39,767 bases of DNA from CAZLMW01 sp964560875 (GTDB lineage Bacteria > Myxococcota_A > UBA9042). Each line of letters opens with the position of its first letter. The stretch's first letter is position 1. The stretch is from NCBI GenBank assembly GCA_964560875.1, contig CAZLMW010000071.1, positions 1-39,767 on the forward strand, in the 5' to 3' direction. The position numbers were made by a program, and so were the translations under genes. Shown here in pieces: positions 8,030-17,160 of the stretch. Below the pieces are notes generated by a model, which had not been told where the DNA came from, searched no databases, and saw only the letters and a program-made list of their open reading frames with translations.

Positions 8030-10182
8030 CAGACGACGTCGATGCGGCGATGGGCGCTGTTGGCGACCCGTCTTTTGTCCTGTCCGGGCTCGATGACTGG
8101 CAGCGGCGCGCGGTCGTAGCCGATGACCCAGCGGTCCTTGTTCGCGCGCAAGTCGGCAGCGGCAAGACAACCGTTCTGACCGCGAAAGTAATGTGGCTGC
8201 TCGCCAACGGTGTGCGCCCCGAGCAGCTCGCGGTGCTCACTTTCACCAATCGGGCGGCCGCGTCCATCTCGCATCGTATTGCTGAACAACTCGGGGGGGA
8301 CAGACAGCTGCGCGGTCTCACGCTAGCTGGCACGTTTCACTCGGTCGCGCGCACGATGCTCAGCCGCCGGTTGCCGGTGCAGGCACTCGGGTACAGGCGC
8401 GACTTCACCGTGATGGACGAAACGGAGCGCGACGCCATGTGGCGGCGGCTCATCGCCAAGCACGGGCTGACGATCCGCCACAAGAAGCAGCTGTCTCGCC
8501 GCATGGACGGGCTCGCCGACGGCAAAATTCTGCACGGGGTCATGAAGCGGCCCGACGACATCGTGCGCCTCGCCGAGTTGAGCCACGCCGAGAAGCTGCG
8601 CCGCAACGCGATGGACTTTGACGACCTCGTGCACAACGCGCACGGCTTGCTCTGTGATCATCCGCTGTCGCCGCCACTTGTCTGGCTGCTGATCGACGAA
8701 CTGCAGGACTGCGACGCAGACCAGCTCGACCTCGCCGTGCGCATGTGCGGGCCACAAACTCGAATCTTCGCCGTCGGCGACCCCAACCAGATCATCTATT
8801 CGTGGCGCGGCTCGGGCCCGTCCATCTTCGAAGACTTTGCGGCCCGCACCGGCGCGTCCGTCTATTCACTGCCGCGCAGTTACCGCTGTCCAGCCGCGAT
8901 TCTGACCGCTGCGCAACGCATCCTGACCCACACGGGTCCAGCCGTGGCGCCGCCTTCCGACGCGGACCTGCTCGTGGCGGACCGTGACGATGGCCCGCCG
9001 ATGGCCGTGATGCCCCACCACGACGAACCCGGCCAGGCGCGCTGGATTGTGGCGCGCGTTCGTCAGCTGCTCGAAGAAGGTCTGCCCGCCCATCGCATCG
9101 CGGTTCTCGGCCGCACACGTCGCTGTTTGACCGCGATCATCAGTACGTTGCGCGAGGCTTCCATCGCCATCTCGGAGCAGGCGCCCGACCGTGCCGCGGC
9201 GATTCCGGTCCTCGCGTGGTGGGTCGCGCTGTTGCGCGCGGGTTTGGTGTCGGACGCGGGTGACGCTGCCCCTGCCGACGACGAAGGGTTCTGCATCGCC
9301 CTGACCGACAAGCGCTTTGGCTTGTGCGCGGACAAGACGCTGACGGTCGAGCGGCTCGTTGAGGCCGAGGGGCAGACGGCCCAGGAGCGCAGGATCGCCA
9401 CCCTGCACCGCATCGGTCGCCGCTCACGTGGACGCAGAGCCGGACAGTTGCAGGTCGCCTTGCAGGTCACGGAGGCGCTTGGTGAGCTGACCAAATGGCT
9501 GATTCACGACGCGGTCGACACCGAGACCCTGGTCGAACGGCTGCACCTCGACACCATGCTTGTCCCGACCCGGTCCGGGTTCGAAGATGACCGCGCCCAC
9601 GTGGACGCTTTCACGCGAGCCTGGCTGACCGAGTGCCGGGCAAGTCACGCGACCGACGTGGAAGGCCTCGCCACAGCGCTCGAAGTCGTCGCCAACGGTG
9701 CGCGCAGCCACCGCCCTTCCGAGGGCGTCGCCGTGCTGACCATCCACGCGTCCAAGGGCCTCGAGTACGACAGCGTGTTGCTTGTCAGCGCCAACGACGG
9801 GTTGATCCCAATCGCGGCGTCGTGGCGCGATCCCGACGAGCTCGCGGAGGAGAGGCGGCTGCTTTTCGTCGCGCTGACCCGCGCGTGCCGCCGCATCGAG
9901 ATCGGCTGGCTCAAGTCGCCGGGTTCCCTGCGGATTCAACCCGAGCCAAGCCCTCTTCTTGAGCTGCTCGGCGACGCCGTCGACTGGCTCGACGCGCCGC
10001 CCGATCCCGCCCCGAAGAAGGCAGCGAGCGGCCTGCTGTTCGCGGTCGGCGCGCCGGTGCGGCATCCCCGGTACGGTCCTGGAGTAGTGACCGTCTGCGA
10101 CGCCGACCACGTGATCGCCACATTCGGCAAGTTCGGCGACAAGTCGTTTTCGACGTCCCTCTGCCCGCTCAAGCGGGCGTGA
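8017..10182 (+). CDS. UvrD/Rep-family superfamily 1 DNA helicase
   Basis: This ATP-dependent 3'-5' DNA helicase has 721 residues from the ATG at 8017; ATG 8050 is an alternative and the frame opens at 7963. Seen motifs are Walker A VGSGKTT (46-52), TFTNRAA, DELQD (227-231), GDPNQIIYSWRGS, SYRCP, a TIHASKGLEYD box and ALTRACRR. The C-terminus (GAPVRHPRYGPGVV...) resembles the tudor-like module of PcrA/UvrD, which binds RNA polymerase in characterised members. The protein is about the usual family length, so it is a complete helicase and not a nuclease fusion. The start overlaps the Cys-rich lipoprotein gene. I cannot separate UvrD, PcrA and Rep by eye, so no gene symbol is given. Confidence 0.93.
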   Translation: MHALTDDVDAAMGAVGDPSFVLSGLDDWQRRAVVADDPAVLVRAQVGSGKTTVLTAKVMWLLANGVRPEQLAVLTFTNRAAASISHRIAEQLGGDRQLRGLTLAGTFHSVARTMLSRRLPVQALGYRRDFTVMDETERDAMWRRLIAKHGLTIRHKKQLSRRMDGLADGKILHGVMKRPDDIVRLAELSHAEKLRRNAMDFDDLVHNAHGLLCDHPLSPPLVWLLIDELQDCDADQLDLAVRMCGPQTRIFAVGDPNQIIYSWRGSGPSIFEDFAARTGASVYSLPRSYRCPAAILTAAQRILTHTGPAVAPPSDADLLVADRDDGPPMAVMPHHDEPGQARWIVARVRQLLEEGLPAHRIAVLGRTRRCLTAIISTLREASIAISEQAPDRAAAIPVLAWWVALLRAGLVSDAGDAAPADDEGFCIALTDKRFGLCADKTLTVERLVEAEGQTAQERRIATLHRIGRRSRGRRAGQLQVALQVTEALGELTKWLIHDAVDTETLVERLHLDTMLVPTRSGFEDDRAHVDAFTRAWLTECRASHATDVEGLATALEVVANGARSHRPSEGVAVLTIHASKGLEYDSVLLVSANDGLIPIAASWRDPDELAEERRLLFVALTRACRRIEIGWLKSPGSLRIQPEPSPLLELLGDAVDWLDAPPDPAPKKAASGLLFAVGAPVRHPRYGPGVVTVCDADHVIATFGKFGDKSFSTSLCPLKRA

Positions 10183-10254
10183 TTGCTACCCGGTCACGAC
10201 CGCCGTCCAGCGTCGGTGCGAAGCTCCGTGTTTCACATTCACCGGGGCGGATCT

Positions 10255-10262
10255 GCTACATT
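10255..10262 (+). promoter_or_regulatory. extended -10 box (TGC-TACATT region)
   Basis: TGCTACATT ends 8 bases before the ATG at 10271, with TTCACA at 10232-10237 as a poorly spaced -35 (19 bases). There is no Shine-Dalgarno between the box and the ATG, so a leaderless or nearly leaderless transcript is likely. Confidence 0.35.
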
Positions 10263-10270
10263 CGCGGCCC

Positions 10271-11461
10271 ATGATCGCCTCCGCTCGCTCGCTGCTCGTC
10301 GCCGCCCTGCTCGTGCCATCCATGGCGCTGAGCGGCTGCTTGTCCACGAGTTACGTCATCCCTCAACGCGAAGTACGCCGCGTCATGGAGCTCCCCGCTG
10401 AGCAACGAGCCAAGAAGCTGCGCGTGGTCCAGCGTTTCGTGACCAACCGCGATCCGCCGCCTGCACCGCCTCTCAATGCGCCACCGCGACCGCCGCCGGG
10501 CGCGACCGGACGCCAGGGCCCCGTGCCGACTCCGCCGATGTATTACCGGCACTATTACGGAGCGTGGGGCGACCCCACGTGGATGCCGCTACGACCGTTC
10601 TTCGTGCATCGCTCACGGCCGATCAACGCGCCACCGGCAACGTCGGGGGGCGTGGTCCCGCGCGCGGATGGTGGCGGAGTACCGACATCTGCGGGTGGTC
10701 CATCGCCGGCAGCGTTCAGCGGTACGAAGGTCGATGACGCAAAAGCGGCCGCCGCGCTGCTTGTCGTGGGCGCGGTCGCGATTGGCGTCGGCTTGGCGGT
10801 CACAGAAGGTGCTCGCTACGACGGGTTCGTCGACGTCCACCCCGATCACCCCGTTCACCTGCTCGGCGAAAACGGCAGCTACAGGCTGACATCCCTGTCG
10901 AAGCTGCACCTGGCCAGCCCCCAGGCCACAGAGGACGCCGTCATCGTGCGCCACGAGGGCATCGGCATGTGGGAACGCGGCCGGGCGCCTCTGCATCGCA
11001 CCGGGCTGACCTACTCCATCGAAAGTGGCAGCCGCTCGGTGCCGATCGGTGACAACAAGCTCACCGGCACCGTCGCATTCGACATGCTTTTCGGCGTATT
11101 TCCGCACCACATGATCGGGCTGGTTGGCGGCTTGTCGTTCGGCTTTGGTGAAGCTGGGTTGGGCGATGTGTTCGCGTTCGCGCCCCGATTTGAGCTGCAG
11201 GTGATTCCGCTGACCATCGGCTGGCTGCATTTCGGCGGGTTCGGCGGGATGTCGGCCGAGAACGTGTGGGTGGAAACGGCCGACGGCGCGACCGTGAAGA
11301 CGCGTGAACTCGATGCAACCGCGTTTTCGTTCGGCGCGTTGATGCAGGTCGAAATCACGACGCGATTGGCTTTCACTGCGCGTTGGGGCCTGTCGAAATG
11401 GTCGCAGAGCCACGACGGCGAGCTGCCCGGGCGCATTACGGTCGGGCTATCTGTGTATTGA
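10271..11461 (+). CDS. lipoprotein with Pro/Gly-rich region and beta-barrel-like C-terminus
   Basis: This 396-residue protein starts with a clear lipoprotein signal (MIASARSLLVAALL...ALSGC, C23). Residues about 60-150 are rich in proline and glycine (PPPAPPLNAPPRPPPG). A hydrophobic Ala/Gly/Val segment follows at about 158-178 and could be a transmembrane or packing helix. From about 265 to the end, alternating hydrophobic and polar strands end in an aromatic residue (...VGLSVY), as in outer-membrane barrel proteins. I do not recognise the family. Its stop codon lies inside the first unit of a tandem repeat. The function is unknown; an envelope location is well supported. Confidence 0.8.
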   Translation: MIASARSLLVAALLVPSMALSGCLSTSYVIPQREVRRVMELPAEQRAKKLRVVQRFVTNRDPPPAPPLNAPPRPPPGATGRQGPVPTPPMYYRHYYGAWGDPTWMPLRPFFVHRSRPINAPPATSGGVVPRADGGGVPTSAGGPSPAAFSGTKVDDAKAAAALLVVGAVAIGVGLAVTEGARYDGFVDVHPDHPVHLLGENGSYRLTSLSKLHLASPQATEDAVIVRHEGIGMWERGRAPLHRTGLTYSIESGSRSVPIGDNKLTGTVAFDMLFGVFPHHMIGLVGGLSFGFGEAGLGDVFAFAPRFELQVIPLTIGWLHFGGFGGMSAENVWVETADGATVKTRELDATAFSFGALMQVEITTRLAFTARWGLSKWSQSHDGELPGRITVGLSVY

Positions 11462-11539
11462 TGGGCCGTGTATTGACGGGCCGTGTATTGACGGGCCGTG
11501 TATTGACGGCTGTGTATTGACGGCTGTGTATTGACGGCA
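11453..11539 (+). repeat. six-copy 15/14-bp tandem repeat containing the upstream gene's stop codon
   Basis: The units are GTGTATTGATGGGCC (11453-11467), two copies of GTGTATTGACGGGCC (11468-11497) and three 14-bp units GTGTATTGACGGC(T/T/A) (11498-11539). The TATTGA in unit 1 is the last sense codon and stop of the preceding lipoprotein gene, so the array arose by duplicating a gene end. The first three units keep the coding phase while the later 14-bp units shift it. Confidence 0.95.
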
Positions 11540-11611
11540 GCCGCGGGGGCCACAACCATCCGCGCGCGTCGCTAGCGCGGTCCCATGTTTGCTGTCTCGC
11601 GGAGGCCCCAG

Positions 11612-12625
11612 ATGTCCCCAAACGGTTTTCATCACAGCAAGTTGCGCTTCGCAGCCGTGCTCTCTTGCCTGCTCATGACGGCGGCGTGCAGCGGCGGGGA
11701 TGACACCGGCGGCGCCGATAACCCGGCAGTCGATGCCGGGACCAACGGAACGGACGGCACGTCCACAGGCGGTGACGTGGCCGCAACAAGCGATGCCGGG
11801 GCCAGCGGTGCGAAAGACGCCGGGACCACCAAAGCCGGTCCGCCCAAGCCGTTCAAGTACAGCGGCGGCAAGTGTCCCAAGCTCGTTGTCGGCACCAACA
11901 AGATGTTCTCGTGGGACAAAGATCGCGTCTTCGACCTGTTCGCGCCGACCACCAAGGGCAACAAGAAGCCCGGCCTGCTGTTCATGTGGCACGGCCTCGG
12001 CGACAACAAGAACAACTTCGGCAAGGCGATGGGCGCGCAGTTTCACGCCAACGAGCTCAACGTCTACGTGGCGGTCCCCCAGGGCGCCGGAAGCATCACC
12101 GGATGGGGCTGGACGAGCGACAACACAGCGCTCGCGGACGCCACGTTCTTCGACGACATGCTCAACTGCCTCGATGACACCTTCGATTACGACAACACGC
12201 GGGTCTACACGACCGGCTTCTCCGCCGGTGCGCTGTGGTCGAGCTACCTGGTGGTCAAGCGGTCGACCTTCCTCGCCGCAGCCGTGTTGTGGAGCGGCGG
12301 CACCGGGCCCAAGGTCTACACCTACAAGCGACCCAAGCGGAAAGTGCCCGTGCTCCTCAACTGGGGCGGCACAGGCGACCAGGCCGGGGTCTTCGTCAAC
12401 TTCGATGTCACCACCAAGGACATGATCAAAAACCTCGTCAAGGACGGCCACGTCGTCCTTTCATGCAACCACAACGGCGGCCACACGATCCCGCCCGGCG
12501 GCCCGAACTACGGCATGGCCTACCTGAAAAAACACAGCTGGGACACGCTGACCGACAGCTTCTACAAGGGCGGCGACCTGACCGGCTTCCCCAACTACTG
12601 CAAGCTCGAAAGCGCGAAGAAATAA
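11612..12625 (+). CDS. secreted alpha/beta-hydrolase lipoprotein (PHB depolymerase/feruloyl esterase-like)
   Basis: This is an exported esterase-like hydrolase. I start at ATG 11612 because GGAGG (11601-11605) lies 6 bases upstream; ATG 11585 has no such site. The 337-residue precursor has a lipobox (LMTAAC, C26) and an Asp/Ala/Gly/Thr-rich linker to about residue 75. The hydrolase domain has WHGLGDN (oxyanion region), the nucleophile elbow GFSAG (S204), a likely acid in GGTGDQAG and the catalytic His in NGGH (H291). Members of this fold include secreted polyhydroxybutyrate depolymerases and feruloyl esterases, so polymer or ester degradation outside the cell is likely. The exact substrate is not readable. 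Confidence 0.88.
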   Translation: MSPNGFHHSKLRFAAVLSCLLMTAACSGGDDTGGADNPAVDAGTNGTDGTSTGGDVAATSDAGASGAKDAGTTKAGPPKPFKYSGGKCPKLVVGTNKMFSWDKDRVFDLFAPTTKGNKKPGLLFMWHGLGDNKNNFGKAMGAQFHANELNVYVAVPQGAGSITGWGWTSDNTALADATFFDDMLNCLDDTFDYDNTRVYTTGFSAGALWSSYLVVKRSTFLAAAVLWSGGTGPKVYTYKRPKRKVPVLLNWGGTGDQAGVFVNFDVTTKDMIKNLVKDGHVVLSCNHNGGHTIPPGGPNYGMAYLKKHSWDTLTDSFYKGGDLTGFPNYCKLESAKK

Positions 12626-12644
12626 GGCGCCGTGAAATAGCGCC
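12626..12644. terminator. hairpin between convergent genes
   Basis: GGCGC and GCGCC arms flank a 9-base loop directly after the esterase stop codon, and the next gene converges on this point. There is no U-run, so it may act as a weak or Rho-assisted terminator, or simply be a stable 3' end. Confidence 0.35.
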
Positions 12645-12665
12645 TGGCCCGTCGCTCGGCTCGCG

Positions 12666-13520
12666 CTACATCGTGATCTGGAAGCCCCACGTGACCGCGA
12701 CAATCCAACCCTTGAGGTTGATGTTCTCGCCGATGGCGCGGATGCCTTCGCTCTTGACCTGCGTCACGTTGAGTTCGCCGATCAGGTGGAACCAGCGAAA
12801 TCCCACAGCGCCGCCGACGAAACCGCCGATGTAGTCCACGCGTCCGCCGATGGATTCGGGTTGCGGCAGCGCATCGCCGCCGATCGTGGCGTCAAACCAG
12901 CTGGCCATCCACTTGGCGCCGGTCCACAGCTTGCCCCATTGACCAAACTCGATGCCGATGTGACCGAAGACCTGGTTGTCGTAGCGGTTCATGTCGCTGA
13001 CTGCGAGCGCGCCGTTGATGTTGTCGAGGTACGGCACGAGCGACGACCCGCCGTTGTACGCGCCGCGCCAACCGATCGCGGCGTGGGTCGTTTCGCCGAG
13101 ATCAAAGCCGCGTCGCAGCGCGGTTCCGTAGATGCCGTTGCCGGCGCGCACCTGGAAGTCGAATCGGTAGCCGAGGCCGATGGCGAAATCGAGATGGGTG
13201 CCGTACCCGGGGCTGGACAGGGCGATCGAGATGGCGCTCTTGGTCAGGTCGTGGCGCTCGCCGTCGGTGAGATCGCGGCCTTCGTCGACGGCTTCGACGA
13301 CAACTTCACCCTGCTTATAGAGCTCAGCGACCGAGCTCGTCGGCACAACGACATGGTTGGCCTGACTGATATTGATCTCGCCGCCACGAAGCACCCGCGG
13401 TGAGCGCATTTCGCTGATGTTGATGGCGCAGCCTGAGAGAGCGCCCGTTGCGATGGCGACTGCAACGACGGCGCCCGAAAGACGTCCCACGGCGAGCCCG
13501 TGCCTTATCCGCGCTGGCAT
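12666..13520 (-). CDS. lipoprotein of unknown function, second gene of a pair
   Basis: I start at the ATG at 13520 (MPARIRHGLA...), giving 284 residues with a signal ending GALSGC (C31); an in-frame ATG at 13538 abuts the upstream stop. The mature part has repeated short segments with aromatic and glycine residues (YGTHLDFAIGLGYRFDFQVRAG, then GFVGGAVGFRWFHLIGELNV) and ends in a hydrophobic aromatic strand (WIVAVTWGFQITM). This looks like an outer-membrane beta-barrel or a barrel-associated lipoprotein. I do not recognise the family. The preceding minus-strand lipoprotein gene ends at 13539, so both are surely on one transcript and may form a complex. Confidence 0.8.
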   Translation of the reverse strand: MPARIRHGLAVGRLSGAVVAVAIATGALSGCAINISEMRSPRVLRGGEINISQANHVVVPTSSVAELYKQGEVVVEAVDEGRDLTDGERHDLTKSAISIALSSPGYGTHLDFAIGLGYRFDFQVRAGNGIYGTALRRGFDLGETTHAAIGWRGAYNGGSSLVPYLDNINGALAVSDMNRYDNQVFGHIGIEFGQWGKLWTGAKWMASWFDATIGGDALPQPESIGGRVDYIGGFVGGAVGFRWFHLIGELNVTQVKSEGIRAIGENINLKGWIVAVTWGFQITM

Positions 13521-13538
13521 CGTCGGCGTGCAGAGCAT

Positions 13539-14084
13539 TCAGATGTCCTCGCCCATCGGCGCTTCCGGCGGCGCTGTGACACGCAATGGAGGCAAGTTTG
13601 CGGGCTGTCCATCGACGCGCAGGCTCGTCAGCTCGATGGCCAGCCAAGGGTGGCGCCGAAAATCGCGACCGTATTGCTGAAACATGACCGAGAACGTGAT
13701 CTTGCGTCCCGGCGCGATCTTGTCGGCGTCCGCGCCGCTGCCGATCCCAAACCGCTTGAGCTTGTTGAAAAACCGCTTCTTGGCGTGCTTCAAGCCCTTG
13801 GCGGCGCCCGGGTAGCGCGTCTTGTCGGGCAAGCTCAGGAAGAAGCGTCCTGTGTCGATGGCGACCGGGACATCGCCGACGTTGCGAATGGCGAGGTGCA
13901 GCGTAGCGGCTTTCTGCGCGACGGATGCCTTGGTGACCGACACTTCCAGCGTGCTGTTGGCCTGCTGACTGCCCTTGAACTGCCAGGTGCGCGTCATCGC
14001 AGCACACCCGGAGGCGACCACGACAGCGCCGATTGCGGCGAAGACGGCGAGCTTGCCGACAGGGTTGCAGGGACGGGAGACCAT
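13539..14084 (-). CDS. small lipoprotein with Ig-like beta domain, first gene of a pair
   Basis: This 181-residue protein has a signal peptide (KLAVFAAIGAVVVASGC, C27) and a predicted beta-rich domain. The pattern (STLEVSVTKASV..., LHLAIRNVGDVPVAI, ISFSVMF-like strands) recalls Ig-like or DUF4352-type accessory domains that bind or space other envelope proteins. The family is not securely recognised. The stop codon at 13539-13541 directly abuts an ATG of the next gene, so the two are co-expressed. A TTGACG-N18-CACAAT promoter lies only 5 bases upstream of the ATG. Confidence 0.8.
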   Translation of the reverse strand: MVSRPCNPVGKLAVFAAIGAVVVASGCAAMTRTWQFKGSQQANSTLEVSVTKASVAQKAATLHLAIRNVGDVPVAIDTGRFFLSLPDKTRYPGAAKGLKHAKKRFFNKLKRFGIGSGADADKIAPGRKITFSVMFQQYGRDFRRHPWLAIELTSLRVDGQPANLPPLRVTAPPEAPMGEDI

Positions 14085-14089
14085 GGCCG

Positions 14090-14119
14090 ATTGTGCGCGT
14101 GCGACCGGCTCATCGTCAA
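14090..14119 (-). promoter_or_regulatory. promoter of the two-lipoprotein operon, leaderless candidate
   Basis: On the minus strand, TTGACG (14114-14119), 18 bases, then CACAAT (14090-14095) lies 5 bases before the ATG at 14084. TTGACG matches the consensus -35 at five of six positions. The close spacing implies a transcript starting at the ATG. Confidence 0.4.
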
Positions 14120-14237
14120 AGGGAGCGCCCGACGAGTGGCGTCATTCGAATTCGAACCCACCTCCAGTCATGCAGATAGCATGCCCGTCGGGTCGCCTCC
14201 GTCTCCCCCCCGAACCCGAACAGTTCGAATCTCCGCG

Positions 14238-16526
14238 CTATGGACCGTCAGCATCTGCCAAACAGCGCTGGAAGTGACCGAGAATGCGCCCGTAGAGGCT
14301 CGCGAGGACCTTGGGGTCGGCGACCATATGCGTAAAGCCAGTCAGCGGCAGGAATTCGTGGTGTTTTCCGGCGCGAAACAGCGCGTCGGACATGCGGATC
14401 GCGTGGGTGAAATAGACATTGTCATCCGCGGTACCGTGCACGACCAGCAGGGGACGGGTCAGCTTGGGGGCCCACGTCAGCACGGAGCTATCGGCGTAAC
14501 CGGCCTTGTTTTCGGCGGGCAGGCCGATGTAGCGCTCGGTGTAATGGGTGTCGTAATCGCCCCAATCCGCGACCGGCGCGCCGGCGACCGCGCACTTGTA
14601 GACATCGGGCCGACGCATCACCGCCATCGACGAGAAATAGCCGCCGAACGACCACCCGAAGATGCCGACTCGACCAAGGTCCAGCTGCTTGATCTTGCCG
14701 CCAAGCGCCTTGAGCGCCGCGACCTGGTCAGCCATCGGTGCCGCGATGAAGTTGCCGGAGATGGCGCGCTCCCATTTGCGCCCCCGATGAGGCGTGCCGC
14801 GGCCGTCGAACGATGCGACGATGTAGCCGTGGTCGGCGATCCATTGCCGCATCGCCCAGCGCGCGCCAGACTTCTGCACGACCGCCCAGTGCGGGCCGCC
14901 GTAGACGTAGACAATCACTGGGTAGCGCACAGCGGGGTCGAAATTTCGCGGCCGGAAGACCTGCGCGTGGTAGCCGTCTTTGCCGACGACAAGGAACTCC
15001 GTCTTGGCCTTGAATCGCGGCTTCTCGGCGACCGACTTGATGACGCCCGCGGCTTTGCCGTCTTTGCGCACGACCGTAACCGTGGAACCGCCCGTGAGCG
15101 TGTTGGCAAAGCGCAGCTGAACGCCGGACGATGACGCCTTGAGCCCGTGTTGGCCGGCGCCCTCGGACAGCCGTTTGGGCGCCTTTTTGCCGTCGAGCGA
15201 GACCTCCCAGACGTGCGAAACGGTGGGATCCTTGCTGGCGACGACGTAGGCGACACCGCGCTTTTCGTCGATGCCCGCGAGTTTTCGGTAACCGAAGTCG
15301 GGTTTGGTGAGCACTTCGGACAAGCTGCCGTCCTTGCCGTGCCGCATCAGCTGCCAGGCGCCGTTGCGCTCGGTCGTCCACAGGAAGTCCTCGTTGGCCA
15401 TCCAGCGGGGCATCTGCGCGTCGATATTGACCCACTCCTTGTCGTTTTCGGCGAACAGCTGCGTGGTCTTGCCGGTCTTCGGGTCGGCCTCCAGCACGGC
15501 GATGCTTTTTTGCCGGCGGTCCTGGACGAGCACGGTCAGCGGGCCGTGTTTGCTCCACACAACGCGGACGACGTAGGGGTACTTGCCGCGGTCCCAGGAC
15601 AGCCACCTGGTCTTGCCACCCTTGACGCTGACGACGCCGAGCGTGACGACCGCGTTCTTCTTGCCGGGACGCGGATACGCCGTGCCGCGTGAGGCGCGTT
15701 CGGGGTGGGCGGGATCGTAGACGTGCAGCTTCTCGACGCCCGTGTTGTCCGTGCGCTGGTAGACCAGCGACTTGCCGTCGGGTGCCCACCAGTTTCCATG
15801 ACGGCGGCGCATCTCTTCCTGGGCGACGAATTCGGCCGCGCCGTGGCCGATGTCGGTGTTTTCGTGCTTCGTCAGCCGGCGCTCCTTCTTGCGGCCGAGA
15901 TCGAACACGTACAGGTCGCCGTTCTTGACGTAGCTGACGTGTTTGCCGGTGGGGCTCAGCTGCGGATCGAGCGCGTACCCTTTCGAAGGCATGGCCAGCT
16001 CCTGCACCCCGCCTGAGCTGCGTTCCACGACATAGAGCCGTCCACTCAACGGCACGACCAGGCGCTTTCCGTCTTTGCTCAGGCGGTACGAAGCGATGCC
16101 GCGAGCCGTCTGACGCATGCGCTCACGACGGGCCTTCTCTGCGGCGCTGAGGTGTTCGGCGGCGCCCTTGAGAACGGCTTGCGCGGTCAAGACGACGCGC
16201 TCTTTGCCGGTCGCCACATCGAACGCGTACAGGTTGTTGACGAACGAGCGCGCCCCGGAACGCAGGAACAGGACCTCTTTGCCATCCGGGGTGATCGAGA
16301 ATGTGCGCGGTTTGCCAAGGCGGAAGCGATAGGTTCCCGCGTAGTTGGCAAGGAACTCGGCGCTGGCAACCGACGAAGGCCGCTTGGGCTCGGGCTTTTT
16401 GACCACGGGTTTGGCGACGGTTTTGGGCGGCGCGCCTCCGCACGCGGTGAACACAACGGCCATCGTGATGGCGACGAGCCGGGATACGACAGCTGGCGAG
16501 ATGGCAAAATGGGGGAGCGAGCGCAT
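14238..16526 (-). CDS. dipeptidyl-peptidase IV-like S9 serine peptidase, lipoprotein
   Basis: This envelope peptidase probably releases N-terminal dipeptides after proline or alanine, as S9B family members do. The start is ATG 16526, preceded by AAGGA at good spacing; the frame extends further but only antisense to shikimate kinase. The 762-residue precursor has a lipobox (VVFTAC), an N-terminal beta-propeller (about 60-490) and a C-terminal alpha/beta-hydrolase. The catalytic triad reads Ser in GWSFGG (S626), Asp in GTADDNVYF (D701) and His in GFTHM (H733), close to the spacing of human DPP4. The propeller motif VAQEEMRR resembles the double-Glu motif (EE) that binds the substrate N-terminus. 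The gene is divergent from the shikimate kinase gene. Confidence 0.93.
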   Translation of the reverse strand: MRSLPHFAISPAVVSRLVAITMAVVFTACGGAPPKTVAKPVVKKPEPKRPSSVASAEFLANYAGTYRFRLGKPRTFSITPDGKEVLFLRSGARSFVNNLYAFDVATGKERVVLTAQAVLKGAAEHLSAAEKARRERMRQTARGIASYRLSKDGKRLVVPLSGRLYVVERSSGGVQELAMPSKGYALDPQLSPTGKHVSYVKNGDLYVFDLGRKKERRLTKHENTDIGHGAAEFVAQEEMRRRHGNWWAPDGKSLVYQRTDNTGVEKLHVYDPAHPERASRGTAYPRPGKKNAVVTLGVVSVKGGKTRWLSWDRGKYPYVVRVVWSKHGPLTVLVQDRRQKSIAVLEADPKTGKTTQLFAENDKEWVNIDAQMPRWMANEDFLWTTERNGAWQLMRHGKDGSLSEVLTKPDFGYRKLAGIDEKRGVAYVVASKDPTVSHVWEVSLDGKKAPKRLSEGAGQHGLKASSSGVQLRFANTLTGGSTVTVVRKDGKAAGVIKSVAEKPRFKAKTEFLVVGKDGYHAQVFRPRNFDPAVRYPVIVYVYGGPHWAVVQKSGARWAMRQWIADHGYIVASFDGRGTPHRGRKWERAISGNFIAAPMADQVAALKALGGKIKQLDLGRVGIFGWSFGGYFSSMAVMRRPDVYKCAVAGAPVADWGDYDTHYTERYIGLPAENKAGYADSSVLTWAPKLTRPLLVVHGTADDNVYFTHAIRMSDALFRAGKHHEFLPLTGFTHMVADPKVLASLYGRILGHFQRCLADADGP

Positions 16527-16611
16527 GGCGATCCTTGTGGCGTCGGGCCGGCTTGTTGCGTGATGTCGAGCGGGGATACGCTCGCGAACCACCGCAGTCA
16601 ACGGGATCCTT

Positions 16612-17151
16612 GTGGACAAGCGCACGCGCAACATCGTGTTGGTCGGCTTTTCGGGGGCGGGCAAGTCAACTGTCGGTCGAATGCTCGCGTCACGGCTCGG
16701 ATGGGCCGTCGTGGACACCGACGCCGAGATCGAGCGACGTGCCGGCAAGTCGATCGCCGCGATCTTTGCCGAAGATGGAGAGCCCGCTTTCCGAGCGCTC
16801 GAGGCGGCGGTCTGCCAGCAAGCGAGCGAAGGGGATCGCAAGGTGATTGCGACGGGCGGCGGCGCGTTGTGCAACGACGACACAAAGCGGGCGATGCAGG
16901 CCACGGGTCACGTCGTGCTGCTCGATGTTTCCGAAGAAGAGGCGTTGCGAAGGCTCGCCGCACACACCGACCGACCGCTCCTTGCGGGCGAAGACGCGGC
17001 CGCGAAACTACGCGCGCTGTATCGATCGAGAGCCACGTTCTACGGGCAGTTCGAGCAGCGCGTGAAGGTCGACGGAAAGACGCCCGACCAGGTCGTCGAC
17101 GCCATCGTCACGGATATCCAGAGACCTGCGGGAGCTCACCAAGACCGCTGA
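16612..17151 (+). CDS. aroK: shikimate kinase
   Basis: This enzyme phosphorylates shikimate to shikimate 3-phosphate with ATP in aromatic amino acid synthesis. The 179-residue protein starts with GTG at 16612, with GGGA 5 bases upstream. It has the P-loop GFSGAGKST (12-20), the DTDAEIE shikimate-binding aspartate, FRALE, the ATGGGAL glycine loop and the RPLL lid motif. The length is normal for AroK/AroL. No other aro gene is in the window. It converges on the zinc-ribbon gene with a 9-base gap and is divergent from the peptidase. An 11-bp direct repeat GATCCTTGTGG occurs at 16530-16540 and overlaps this start at 16605-16615. Confidence 0.95.
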   Translation: MDKRTRNIVLVGFSGAGKSTVGRMLASRLGWAVVDTDAEIERRAGKSIAAIFAEDGEPAFRALEAAVCQQASEGDRKVIATGGGALCNDDTKRAMQATGHVVLLDVSEEEALRRLAAHTDRPLLAGEDAAAKLRALYRSRATFYGQFEQRVKVDGKTPDQVVDAIVTDIQRPAGAHQDR

Positions 17152-17160
17152 AACGGAATA

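Noticed and set aside
11453..11539. CRISPR-like short repeats
   Set aside because: Units are 14-15 bp with no spacers; the same holds for the 8, 9, 15 and 21-bp arrays elsewhere. No cas gene is present.
14120..14240. tRNA-like TTCGAA segments on both strands (for example GTTCGAATT and GTTCGAATC)
   Set aside because: No complete cloverleaf can be drawn; the anticodon arm has a 5-base loop and acceptor stems do not pair.
13500..15134. 544-codon plus-strand frame
   Set aside because: Antisense to two lipoproteins and the DPP-IV-like peptidase, which have complete motifs.
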